Source of the DNA: Brevibacterium sp.
GTDB lineage: Bacteria; Actinomycetota; Actinomycetes; Actinomycetales; Brevibacteriaceae
Assembly (NCBI GenBank): GCA_031179165.1
Contig: JAPSIC010000017.1
Span: forward strand, 1-34,533
DNA: 34,533 bases
Direction: 5' to 3'
In this document: positions 1 to 6,811 of the stretch, in pieces
How the letters are laid out: each line of letters begins with the position of its first letter
Position numbering within the stretch: position 1 is the stretch's first letter
Translations under genes and position numbers: made by a program
The notes under the pieces: generated by a model
The model's database searches: none
Told to the model about the DNA's origin: nothing
Seen by the model: the letters and a program-made list of their open reading frames with translations, nothing else

Positions 1-45
1 GCCGCTCCCGACACCGCGGTGATTTCCGCGAGGCAACTTGATCCG

Positions 46-74
46 TTGACCACGTCACACCCCGGTGATACTTT
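46..74 (+). promoter_or_regulatory. Putative promoter of the envelope-protein operon
   Basis: TTGACC at 46-51 and TACTTT at 69-74 are separated by 17 bases, which fits a sigma-70-type -35/-10 pair reading towards the Holin-X gene. Transcription would begin near 81. Read by eye only. An alternative -10, GATACT at 67-72, would shorten the spacer to 15. Confidence 0.4.
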
Positions 75-81
75 CGACACA

Positions 82-108
82 CTAACTCCCAAGATCACTT
101 GAAGTTAG
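82..108 (+). promoter_or_regulatory. Hairpin in the 5' leader of the Holin-X gene
   Basis: CTAACT (82-87) pairs with AGTTAG (103-108) and CAAG (90-93) with CTTG (98-101), around an ATCA loop. The stem would begin at about the predicted transcript start and reach into the AGGGG ribosome-binding sequence (107-111), so it could limit translation. This is base-pairing seen by eye, and no function is known. Confidence 0.35.
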
Positions 109-116
109 GGGTACTC

Positions 117-527
117 ATGAGCCACCCTGAATCGCGGTCGGAGCCGTCGACCGCCGAATTGATCACACGCCTGTCGGAGCAGACCTCGCGGCTGGTCCGG
201 GACGAAATGCGGTTGGCTCGAGCGGAGTTGACCGCGAAGACGAAGCAGGGCGGGATCGGCGCCGGGTTTCTCGGCGCCGGTGGGATCCTCGCCCTGTTCG
301 GCTTCGGAGCCCTGATCGCCACGGCGATCCTCGCGCTGGCCCTCATCGTGCCCGCCTGGGCGGCAGCACTGATCGTCACGGTCGTGCTGTTCATCGCCGC
401 CGCCATCGCCGCGATGATGGGCAAGAAGAAGGTGGAAGATCTCTCCCCGACGCCAGACCGGACAATGACCAATCTCAATCGCGACGTCGCCGAAGTGAAG
501 GAGAGCACCCGACATGACAAGCTCTGA
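117..527 (+). CDS. Phage holin family / Actinobacterial Holin-X (DUF1469-like) membrane protein
   Basis: A 136-residue inner-membrane protein of the Holin-X (PF07332-like) type. Despite the family name, these are chromosomal proteins of uncertain role, usually linked to envelope or stress functions. The amphipathic N-terminal half (about residues 12-45, TRLSEQTSRLVRDEMRLARA and following) is followed by two hydrophobic segments at roughly 50-75 and 78-100, then a charged tail. I start at ATG 117 rather than the in-frame TTG at 99 because the AGGGG sequence sits just before this ATG. It overlaps the next gene by 14 bases, so the two are probably translated together. The DUF3618 and DUF4235 neighbours are the usual companions, which argues against a prophage lysis gene. 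Family assignment is fairly sure; function is not. Confidence 0.8.
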   Translation: MSHPESRSEPSTAELITRLSEQTSRLVRDEMRLARAELTAKTKQGGIGAGFLGAGGILALFGFGALIATAILALALIVPAWAAALIVTVVLFIAAAIAAMMGKKKVEDLSPTPDRTMTNLNRDVAEVKESTRHDKL

Positions 528-1209
528 CCGCGACCCCCAGGCTCCGGAACCGCCGAACCAGGCGGGCATTCCCAGCGCAGCCGTTCCCGCGGGCGACACG
601 CCCCCGGCCGCCGGACAGGCGGGCAACGAGACCCCGAACACCGCCGAACAGTACCAGGACCCTCCGGCGACGGAGGAGACGCCGTCACGTGAGTCCTCGG
701 CGTCCCTCATCGTGCCGCCGAGTTCCGCGACCCCGACGACCAGCAAGTCCCGCGGGACCACGCCGCCGGCCCAGGCCGGCGCTCCGGCCGGGACTCCTGC
801 CACCAAGGGGCCGGCGGCCGATCCCGGACCTGCCGCGGTCACTCAGTCCGGTCCGGTCTCGGCCGGACGCGGCGGGTCGACTCCCGAACCCGGCAGCGAT
901 GCCTCCCAGGAGGAGATCGAGGAGGACATCGAGCGCACGCGGCACGACCTCGGCGAGACCGTTGAGGAGCTGTCGAAGAGACTCGACGTCAAGGCGCAGG
1001 CGCGCGAGCAGATCGACACCGCCAAGGAGCAGGTTTCCGCGCAGGTCGACGAGGTGAAGCGGACGGCGAACGTCTACGCCCGGAAGGCGAAGGACACGTT
1101 CACCGACGACGAGGGCCGACCCAACGACAACGCCTGGATCGGTCTGGCGGTCGCCGGGGTGGCCCTGGCGGCGCTGGCCGTCATCCTCATCAAGCGCGCC
1201 CGCGAGTAG
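514..1209 (+). CDS. DUF3618 domain-containing membrane protein with long Pro/Ala-rich N-terminus
   Basis: A 231-residue protein. Residues 1-125 are low-complexity and rich in Pro, Ala, Gly, Ser and Thr, and look disordered. Residues 130-195 hold the DUF3618 signature: EEIEEDIERTRHDLGETVEEL, then a charged coiled-coil-like stretch (KAQAREQIDTAKEQVSAQVD). One transmembrane helix near 205-224 ends with a positive KRARE tail. The start at 514 has AGGAG at about 499 and overlaps the Holin-X gene, suggesting coupling. The family is common in actinobacteria next to Holin-X and DUF4235 proteins, but its biochemical role is unknown. The long disordered N-terminus probably reaches into the cytoplasm as a flexible arm (inference). 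Confidence 0.8.
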   Translation: MTSSDRDPQAPEPPNQAGIPSAAVPAGDTPPAAGQAGNETPNTAEQYQDPPATEETPSRESSASLIVPPSSATPTTSKSRGTTPPAQAGAPAGTPATKGPAADPGPAAVTQSGPVSAGRGGSTPEPGSDASQEEIEEDIERTRHDLGETVEELSKRLDVKAQAREQIDTAKEQVSAQVDEVKRTANVYARKAKDTFTDDEGRPNDNAWIGLAVAGVALAALAVILIKRARE

Positions 1210-1240
1210 TCTCCCAGCTTCCAGAGGAAGGGAACGAACG

Positions 1241-1537
1241 ATGGTCGACAAGAAATCGTCGAGCACCTCGGCGAAGATCCTCTACCGCCCGGTCGGTCTG
1301 GTCAGCGGCCTCATCAGCGGCGCCGTGGCCGGCATGGTGTTCAAACAGGTGTGGAAACGGCTGACTCCACAGCACACAGAGGAGGCCCCGACTGCCCTCC
1401 AATCCGAGTTCGACGTCAAGGAGATCCTCTTCGCGGCGGCCGTCCAGGGCGCGATCTTCGCCGTGGTCAAGGCCGCCGTGGACCGCGGCGGGGCCCGCAT
1501 GTACGAACGTCTGACCGGTGAGTGGCCCGGCGACTGA
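1241..1537 (+). CDS. DUF4235 domain-containing small membrane protein
   Basis: A 98-residue protein of the DUF4235 type. It has a hydrophobic, glycine-rich N-terminal segment (residues 14-32, including LVSGLISGAVAGMVFKQVW) with a typical K-W motif, then a second hydrophobic segment at about 66-82 (LFAAAVQGAIFAVVKAAVDR). The ATG at 1241 follows GAGGAAGGGA with good spacing. It is the third gene of the envelope operon and ends 9 bases before the convergent NhaC-type gene. No function is established. The family is very common in actinobacteria beside DUF3618, as here. Confidence 0.8.
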   Translation: MVDKKSSSTSAKILYRPVGLVSGLISGAVAGMVFKQVWKRLTPQHTEEAPTALQSEFDVKEILFAAAVQGAIFAVVKAAVDRGGARMYERLTGEWPGD

Positions 1538-1546
1538 GGACCCTCC

Positions 1547-3094
1547 TCATTCTGTCGCCAGCGCCGCCTCCTGCGCGGGTGTGGTCTTCTGCTGCGAACG
1601 CCACCGGGACAGCACCACGTAGACGAGGACCATGACGGCGACGCTGGCGACGACGATGTAGGGGCTCTCGATGATCCCTGCGGCCAGGAACGAGACCGCC
1701 ACGATGCCGCCGTTGATGAGGGCGTAGGGCAGCTGGGTCTTCACGTGATCGACGAGGTCGGTGCCGGCGCCGGTCGAGGCGAGGATCGTCGAATCGGAGA
1801 TCGGTGAGCAGTGGTCGCCGAAGATCCCGCCCGACAGGACGGCGCCGATGCAGACGAGGACCGGGGCATCGAGCCCGAAGGCCACCGGGATGGCCAGGGG
1901 GATCATGATCGCGAAGGTTCCCCAGGAGCTGCCGGTGGCGAACGACATGATCGCCGAGCAGACGAAGATGAGCACGGGCACGAGGAATGCGGGAACCGTG
2001 CCGGCCATCATCTCGACGAGGAAGTTCGCCGTTCCCATCTCCTCGAGCAGTCCGCCCAGGGTCCAGGCCAGGACCAGGATCAGCACCACGCTGATCATCT
2101 TCTCCATCCCCTTGACATAGGTGCTGAGGATGTCCCCGATCCGCTTCACCCGGAAGATCAGCATCAGGGCGATGAGGACGACGGCGGCGAACAGATAGGC
2201 CGTGCTCAGGGCCGCCCTGAAGTCCTCACCGGGAACCGGCTCGGCCGGGAATCCCATCGTCGAGAGGATGCTGAACAGGATCACGAACAGAACGAGCAGG
2301 GGCAGCCAGATCACGATCGGACGGCTCGCCTCGGTCATGCTCTCGACCCCGGTGCCTTCGCTGCGGCGCAGCGGGCGCGAATTGGGCCAGTAGAGCTCGC
2401 CGGTGTCCCGCACCCGCTGCTCGGCCCGGCGCATGGCGCCGAAATCCGTCTTCGTCAGCGCGACGACGGGGATCGCCGTCACGGCCAGGATCGCGTAGAA
2501 CTGGTACGGGATCGCCTGGACGAACACCGTGAACTCCGAGGTGGCCAGCCCTTCGCGATCGAACTCCTCCCGGATCAGGCCCATGATGTAGATCCCCCAC
2601 CCGATGAAGGGGATGAGCACGGCCACCGGCGACGAGGTGGAGTCGAGGATCCAGGCGAGCTTCTCGCGGGAGAGCCGGAGTCTGTCGAAGATCTTCTCGA
2701 AGATGGGCCCGACGATGAGCGGGGTGCCCAGGTCGGAGAAGAAGATGAGCACGCCTCCGAGCCAGGCCGACAGCTGCCCCTTGCCGCGGGAGTTGATGAA
2801 TCGGGCCGCCTTGGCCGCCAGGGCCGCTCCCCCGCCGGAGGTTTCGACGAGGGCGACGAAGCCGCCGATGAAGAACAGCAGGATCATCACTCCGGCGTTG
2901 TAGCTGTCGGTGACGACCGGCGCGAAGTGGTCGGTCACCATGCTCATGCTCGTCGACACCGGGTTGGGGCCGAGCACGATGAGCAGGCCGACGAAGATGC
3001 CGGCGAACAGGGCGACGACCACGTTGCGGAACATCACCGCCAATGCAATCGCCAGGATCGGGGGTATGAGGGAGACGATTCCCATGTGGTCCAT
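1547..3094 (-). CDS. Na+/H+ antiporter NhaC family transporter
   Basis: A 515-residue polytopic membrane protein of the NhaC superfamily (PF03553-like), with about 12 hydrophobic helices. Diagnostic stretches are FATGSSWGTFAIMIPLAIP near residue 380 and GGIFGDHCSPISDSTILAS near 415. Known members exchange Na+/H+ or couple carboxylate exchange (malate/lactate type), so an organic-acid carrier is as likely as pH homeostasis. I use ATG 3094, which has GAAGGA a few bases upstream; the reading frame stays open to 3232 but without a good ribosome site. It is divergent from the Nramp-like gene at 3374. The shared region carries two copies of the cluster's 17-bp operator, which ties this carrier to acid-sugar use (inference). 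Confidence 0.85.
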   Translation of the reverse strand: MDHMGIVSLIPPILAIALAVMFRNVVVALFAGIFVGLLIVLGPNPVSTSMSMVTDHFAPVVTDSYNAGVMILLFFIGGFVALVETSGGGAALAAKAARFINSRGKGQLSAWLGGVLIFFSDLGTPLIVGPIFEKIFDRLRLSREKLAWILDSTSSPVAVLIPFIGWGIYIMGLIREEFDREGLATSEFTVFVQAIPYQFYAILAVTAIPVVALTKTDFGAMRRAEQRVRDTGELYWPNSRPLRRSEGTGVESMTEASRPIVIWLPLLVLFVILFSILSTMGFPAEPVPGEDFRAALSTAYLFAAVVLIALMLIFRVKRIGDILSTYVKGMEKMISVVLILVLAWTLGGLLEEMGTANFLVEMMAGTVPAFLVPVLIFVCSAIMSFATGSSWGTFAIMIPLAIPVAFGLDAPVLVCIGAVLSGGIFGDHCSPISDSTILASTGAGTDLVDHVKTQLPYALINGGIVAVSFLAAGIIESPYIVVASVAVMVLVYVVLSRWRSQQKTTPAQEAALATE

Positions 3095-3234
3095 TGCGTT
3101 CCTTCTTTGATCCGAGTGGCGCCCCTGCGCGAATCGCGTACCGGACAGAGGCCGGTACATGCTAGCCAACTTCTGCCGGATCCTGCGGAAGGCGGCCCGC
3201 TTTTGAGACTGCGGCCGATCCCAGGTCGACATCT

Positions 3235-3286
3235 GTGCGTATTTTGAGCATCGATATTGCGCGCATCACGCAACTGGTGGCAGACT
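3235..3286. promoter_or_regulatory. Divergent regulatory region with two copies of the 17-bp operator
   Basis: Between the NhaC-type gene (start 3094) and the Nramp-like gene (start 3374). Site A, 3257-3273, is TTGCGCGCATCACGCAA, with arms TTGCG/CGCAA. Site B, 3235-3251, holds TGCGT-ATTTT-GAGCA, a weaker match. TTGCGC (3257-3262) followed after 18 bases by CAGACT (3281-3286) may be the rightward promoter, so the operator would cover the -35. The same operator lies at 7867-7889 and 13906-13922. Nothing else recognisable is seen in the remaining bases of 3095-3373. Confidence 0.6.
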
Positions 3287-3373
3287 GAGCAGAACTGGAC
3301 ACCGGGTCATCCTCGGGGAGCGCTGGCGCACCCTTCGGATGATCCACCGCACTTCGCGCAAGGAAGCCGAGAA

Positions 3374-4807
3374 ATGACGACCAACCGGACAGACAAGAGC
3401 GCTCAGCCTGACACCCGATCGCAGCGTGACCCCTACCGCCTCGACCCGGGAGACGTCCTCGAACCGCCGACGACCTTCGCCGGCAAGCTCAAGTACCTCG
3501 GGCCGGGTCTTGTCATCTCTGCAGCCGTGATCGGCTCCGGAGAGCTCATCACCACCACGGCGCTGGGAGCCAAGGCCGGTTTCGTCCTCCTCTGGCTCGT
3601 CATCATCTCCACCGCCGTCAAGGTCTGGGTGCAGCTCGAGATCGCTCAGTGGACGATCCTCTCCGGCAAACCCGCCCTGGAAGGCTACGGTCATGTGGGG
3701 CCGCGCCTCATCGGTCGCGCCGGCTGGATCAATCTCCTGTGGATCCTCATGGACTTCGCCAAGGTCCTCCAGCGGGGAGGCATCATCGGCGGCGCCGTCG
3801 CCGCGCTGAGCATCATGCTCCCCGTGTTCGGCGAACCCCTCTCCACTCCCTCGCTCGTCTTCTGGACCGTCGTGGCATTGGCCGTGGTCATCTCGCTGCT
3901 GGTGACGAACAAGTACAGCATCGTGGAGAAGCTGTCGGTCGGAGCCGTCATCATCTTCACGGTATCGACCGTCGGGCTGGCGATCTCTCTGCCCTTCACC
4001 GACTTCGCCTACACCTCCGCGGACGTCCTGAGCGGACTCACCTTCGCCATCCCGGCCGGCACCCTCGGATTCGCGGTCGCCATGTTCGGCATCACCGGCG
4101 TCGGTGCCGACGAGATGACCACCTACACCTACTGGTGCCTGGAGAAGGGGTACGCCCGTTACACCGGCCCGAACGACGGCACCGCAGAACGCGCACGTCG
4201 CGCCCACGGCTGGATCTCCGTGATGCGCACCGACGTCCTCGTCTCCTGGATCATCTCGACGGTCTGCACGATGTCCTTCTACGTGATCGGCGCCGCCATC
4301 CTCCATCCGCAGGGCCTCGTTCCCGAGGGCAACGAGATGATCACCACCCTGTCGTCCATGTATTCCTCCACCATGGGCGAGGCCGGTCATTGGATCTTCC
4401 TCATCGGCGCGTTCGCCGTCCTGTTCTCGACCTTCATCGCCTCGTCTGCCAGCGTGCCCCGGCTGTGGACCAACACCCTGTCCATCCTCGGAATCTTCGA
4501 CTGGGACAACGTGGCCACCCGAACCCGGATCATCCGCGTGCTCACCGTGGTCTTCCCCGTCATCTGGGCACTCGGCTATCTCATCATCCAGTCGCCGGTC
4601 ATCATGGTCCAGATCGGCGGCGTCGCGAGCGGCATCTTCCTCATCGCCGTGGTCATCGCCGTCTGGCACCTCCGCTCGCACGAGGTGCCCGCCGAGTTCA
4701 AATCCAACAACTTCTTCACCGTGATGCTCGTCTTCGCATCCCTGGCCATCGCTCTGCTGGGCGTCTACTCCGTGTTCGAGACCTTCGGCATCGAGATCGG
4801 AGCCTGA
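3374..4807 (+). CDS. Nramp-fold transporter lacking the canonical metal-binding motifs
   Basis: A 477-residue membrane protein with about 11 helices of the Nramp (PF01566-like, APC superfamily) fold. Canonical Nramp metal carriers have DPGN in helix 1 and MPH in helix 6. Here helix 1 reads GPGLVISAAVIGSGELITTT, with GSGE (54-57) in place of DPGN, and helix 6 reads FGITGVGADEM (238-248), with no MPH. Both metal-ligand sets are therefore lost, so Mn/Fe transport is unlikely. The stop overlaps the start of the downstream 2-hydroxyacid dehydrogenase (TGATG), and the promoter carries the cluster operator. I infer uptake of a hydroxy acid or sugar acid. I start at ATG 3374 (AGGAA at 3361) rather than the upstream in-frame ATG at 3257, which would lie inside the operator. 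Confidence 0.8.
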   Translation: MTTNRTDKSAQPDTRSQRDPYRLDPGDVLEPPTTFAGKLKYLGPGLVISAAVIGSGELITTTALGAKAGFVLLWLVIISTAVKVWVQLEIAQWTILSGKPALEGYGHVGPRLIGRAGWINLLWILMDFAKVLQRGGIIGGAVAALSIMLPVFGEPLSTPSLVFWTVVALAVVISLLVTNKYSIVEKLSVGAVIIFTVSTVGLAISLPFTDFAYTSADVLSGLTFAIPAGTLGFAVAMFGITGVGADEMTTYTYWCLEKGYARYTGPNDGTAERARRAHGWISVMRTDVLVSWIISTVCTMSFYVIGAAILHPQGLVPEGNEMITTLSSMYSSTMGEAGHWIFLIGAFAVLFSTFIASSASVPRLWTNTLSILGIFDWDNVATRTRIIRVLTVVFPVIWALGYLIIQSPVIMVQIGGVASGIFLIAVVIAVWHLRSHEVPAEFKSNNFFTVMLVFASLAIALLGVYSVFETFGIEIGA

Positions 4808-5751
4808 TGCGCCTGACAGTCCTCACCCCGTCGTTCAGCAGGCTCTCCGCCGCTCCGACCGAACGTGCGGCAGAGCTCGGCCTCGAACTCGAGTATCACA
4901 CCGATGACCACCCCAAATCCGGTCGGGCGCTCGTTCACGCGCTGGCCGGTGTGGAAGCCGTGCTCGTCGGACTCGATACCATCGACGCCGAGGTGCTCGC
5001 CGCCTGCCCGAATCTGAAAGTCGTCGCCAAGCATGGCGCGGGCGTGGACAACATCGATGTCGAGGCCGCGGCCGCGGCCGGAGTCACAGTGGTCAACACA
5101 CCCGGCGCCAACGCCGATGCCGTCGCCGATCTCACCATGGGCCTGCTGATCATGGGGGCGCGTCGCATCCGTGAGGCCGAGGACTCGCTGCGCGCGGGCA
5201 GATGGGAGGTCTTCTTCGGCACCGAGCTCACCGGGAAGCAGCTGGGCATTCTCGGCTTCGGTCGAATCGGCCGCGCCGTGGCCAGGCGGGCGGTCGGGTT
5301 CGGAATGCGGGTCGCCGCGTATGATCCGTTCATTCCCGACGATGCCGTCGCCGAGGTGGGAGCCGCTCCTATGTCTCTGACCGAGGTCGTGGCCGGATCC
5401 GACTTCCTCACCCTCCACCTGCCTGCCGGAGATGGGCCCCTGCTCAACCGGGAGCTCATCGAATCGATGCCGACAGGTGCAGGACTCATCAACGCCGCTC
5501 GTGGCGGCCTGATCGACGAGGTCGCCCTCGCCTCGGCCCTCCATGAAGAGCGCTTGGCATTCGCTGCACTTGATGCCTTCGCCAGCGAGCCCCCGGCCGC
5601 GGATGACCCGCTGCTGCACGCACCCAATCTCATCGCCACGCCGCATATCGGCGCCTATTCCGATACCGCGAACGCGAACATGGGGACCTGGGCCGTCGAG
5701 GATGTGGTTCGGGTGCTGCAGGGAGAGGAACCCCGGTTCCCCGTGCACTGA
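4807..5751 (+). CDS. D-2-hydroxyacid dehydrogenase (PGDH-like, NAD-binding)
   Basis: A 314-residue cytoplasmic dehydrogenase of the D-isomer-specific 2-hydroxyacid family, which oxidises a 2-hydroxy acid or reduces a 2-oxo acid with NAD(P). The Rossmann motif GFGRIG is at 150-155. The catalytic set is Arg232 (NAARGG), Glu261 (FASEPP) and His280 (ATPHIGA). The length is that of the short form, without the ACT regulatory domain of biosynthetic SerA. ATG 4807 shares one base with the stop of the Nramp-like gene, so translation is coupled and transporter and enzyme probably handle the same compound. A housekeeping serine-biosynthesis role is therefore less likely than catabolism of a hydroxy acid. 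Substrate not determined from sequence. Confidence 0.85.
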   Translation: MRLTVLTPSFSRLSAAPTERAAELGLELEYHTDDHPKSGRALVHALAGVEAVLVGLDTIDAEVLAACPNLKVVAKHGAGVDNIDVEAAAAAGVTVVNTPGANADAVADLTMGLLIMGARRIREAEDSLRAGRWEVFFGTELTGKQLGILGFGRIGRAVARRAVGFGMRVAAYDPFIPDDAVAEVGAAPMSLTEVVAGSDFLTLHLPAGDGPLLNRELIESMPTGAGLINAARGGLIDEVALASALHEERLAFAALDAFASEPPAADDPLLHAPNLIATPHIGAYSDTANANMGTWAVEDVVRVLQGEEPRFPVH

Positions 5752-5767
5752 CTTCTCACCTGTCCCA

Positions 5768-5819
5768 GCAGTCTGCCCCCGTTCAAACCGTACTCACGGC
5801 CCGAACGGGGGCAGACTGC
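5768..5819. terminator. Long perfect inverted repeat, probable bidirectional terminator (first of two)
   Basis: A 17-bp perfect arm, GCAGTCTGCCCCCGTTC (5768-5784), pairs with 5803-5819. The 18-base loop holds a smaller CCGT-ACTC-ACGG hairpin. It lies between convergent genes ending at 5751 and 5892, where a two-way terminator is expected. There is no clear T-tract, so action in Rho-assisted or U-less termination is inferred. Confidence 0.55.
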
Positions 5820-5828
5820 GTTGGGAAG

Positions 5829-5868
5829 CGATTCGGTCCGGTACCCCACGGGGTACCGGACCGAATCG
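5829..5868. terminator. Near-continuous palindrome, probable bidirectional terminator (second of two)
   Basis: A 19-bp arm, CGATTCGGTCCGGTACCCC (5829-5847), is followed after two bases by its exact complement (5850-5868). As RNA the closing pair would open to give an 18-bp stem with a CACG loop. It sits 10 bases after the first inverted repeat in the same convergent gap. Such a near-perfect palindrome could also form a DNA cruciform. Confidence 0.55.
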
Positions 5869-5891
5869 ACCTGTTGAACGCTGCTCCGACT

Positions 5892-6788
5892 TCAGGCCAG
5901 GCCGCGCTCCACGTCGGCGGCGACGGTGGCCTCAATCTGGCGCTTGGCCTCGGCGGACAACGCATTGAACGGGGCGCGGGCCGGTCCCAGTCCGAACTCG
6001 CGGACGTTCGCGGCGTACTTGACCACGGTGTTGGGGTTGCCCAGGGCCAGGCAGTTGCGGATCGGCCGGATGCTGTCCTGAGCGGTCCTCGCCGCTTCCG
6101 TGTCTCCGGCGCGGAACAGGTCGACGATCGACGCCATGGTCTTCGGATAGATGTTCGCGATGCCGCTGATTCCTCCCGCGCCGCCGGCGATCAGGGTCCA
6201 CAGGATGAGCGAGTCGTTGCCCGAGATCACGTCGAAGCTCTCCCGGTCGGTCCGCTCCAGATACTGCAGGATCGTGTCGAAGTTGCCGCTCGAGTCCTTG
6301 ACCGCGGTGATGTTGTCGACTGCGGCCAGCTTCTCGAGTGTCGCGGGAGTCACTGCGTTGCCGGTGCGCGCGGGAATGTTGTAGACGACGACCGGCACGT
6401 CCACGGACTCCGCCACCGCCCGGAAGTGGTTCTCGATCTCCGTCTGCGAGGCGGCGGCGAAGTAGGGAGTGATGATCGAGAGCGCGTCGGCGCCGGCCGC
6501 GGCGGCGTCCCGTGCGATCGCGATCGTCTCGCGAGTGGTCGCGGCGCCGGCGCCGATGACCACGGGAACCTGACCGGAGATCTCGTCGACGACGATCCGC
6601 GTCGCCTCGGCGCGTTCGGCCGCCGACTGCGCATAGAACTCGCCATTGGTGCCCAAGGCGAAGATTCCGTGCACGCCGGCGTCGAGCTGTCGCCGGACGT
6701 GTGTGCGCAGGGCGTCTTCGACGAGCAGTTCGTTCTCGTCGAAGGGTGTGGCGACGGCGGCGAGGATGCCGGAGAGCGGTGAGGACAT
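5892..6788 (-). CDS. DapA-family (dihydrodipicolinate synthase-like) aldolase/lyase
   Basis: A 298-residue TIM-barrel class I aldolase of the DapA/N-acetylneuraminate lyase family. The Schiff-base lysine is Lys164 (TAVKDSSG), the catalytic tyrosine is Tyr136 (YNIPARTG), and the substrate-carboxylate loop is GTNGE (46-50). Biosynthetic DapA usually has GTTGE here, so Asn in place of the second Thr suggests another 2-oxo-acid substrate, such as a 2-keto-3-deoxy sugar acid. ATG 6788 follows AAGGAAG; the reading frame extends far upstream only as an overlap on the reductase gene. It lies 23 bases downstream of the aldo/keto reductase in one leftward operon, facing the kinase/PdxA gene across an operator. 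Family assignment is strong; the exact reaction is inferred. Confidence 0.88.
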   Translation of the reverse strand: MSSPLSGILAAVATPFDENELLVEDALRTHVRRQLDAGVHGIFALGTNGEFYAQSAAERAEATRIVVDEISGQVPVVIGAGAATTRETIAIARDAAAAGADALSIITPYFAAASQTEIENHFRAVAESVDVPVVVYNIPARTGNAVTPATLEKLAAVDNITAVKDSSGNFDTILQYLERTDRESFDVISGNDSLILWTLIAGGAGGISGIANIYPKTMASIVDLFRAGDTEAARTAQDSIRPIRNCLALGNPNTVVKYAANVREFGLGPARAPFNALSAEAKRQIEATVAADVERGLA

Positions 6789-6811
6789 GGGTTCTTCCTT
6801 CGGGTTGTGGA

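Noticed and set aside
99-1537. Prophage lysis region suggested by the holin family name
   Set aside because: No endolysin, phage structural gene or integrase is near, and DUF3618/DUF4235 neighbours mark the common chromosomal envelope operon.
1811-3247. Long open frame (478 codons) on the plus strand across the NhaC gene
   Set aside because: It is rich in D, E, G, H, R and Q with no domain or membrane pattern and lies wholly antisense to a clear transporter gene. This is typical of GC-rich shadow frames.
3266-4681. 471-codon minus-strand frame opposite the Nramp-like gene
   Set aside because: Composition is D/E/G/H-rich and featureless; shadow of a membrane-protein gene.
3649-4806. Upstream part of a 700-codon frame overlapping the Nramp-like gene and continuing into the 2-hydroxyacid dehydrogenase
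   Set aside because: Only the portion from 4807 is protein-like. The upstream part is Arg/His-rich shadow of the transporter.
3374-4807. Annotation as a Mn2+/Fe2+ transporter (MntH)
   Set aside because: Both metal-binding motifs are replaced, and the context is acid-sugar metabolism.
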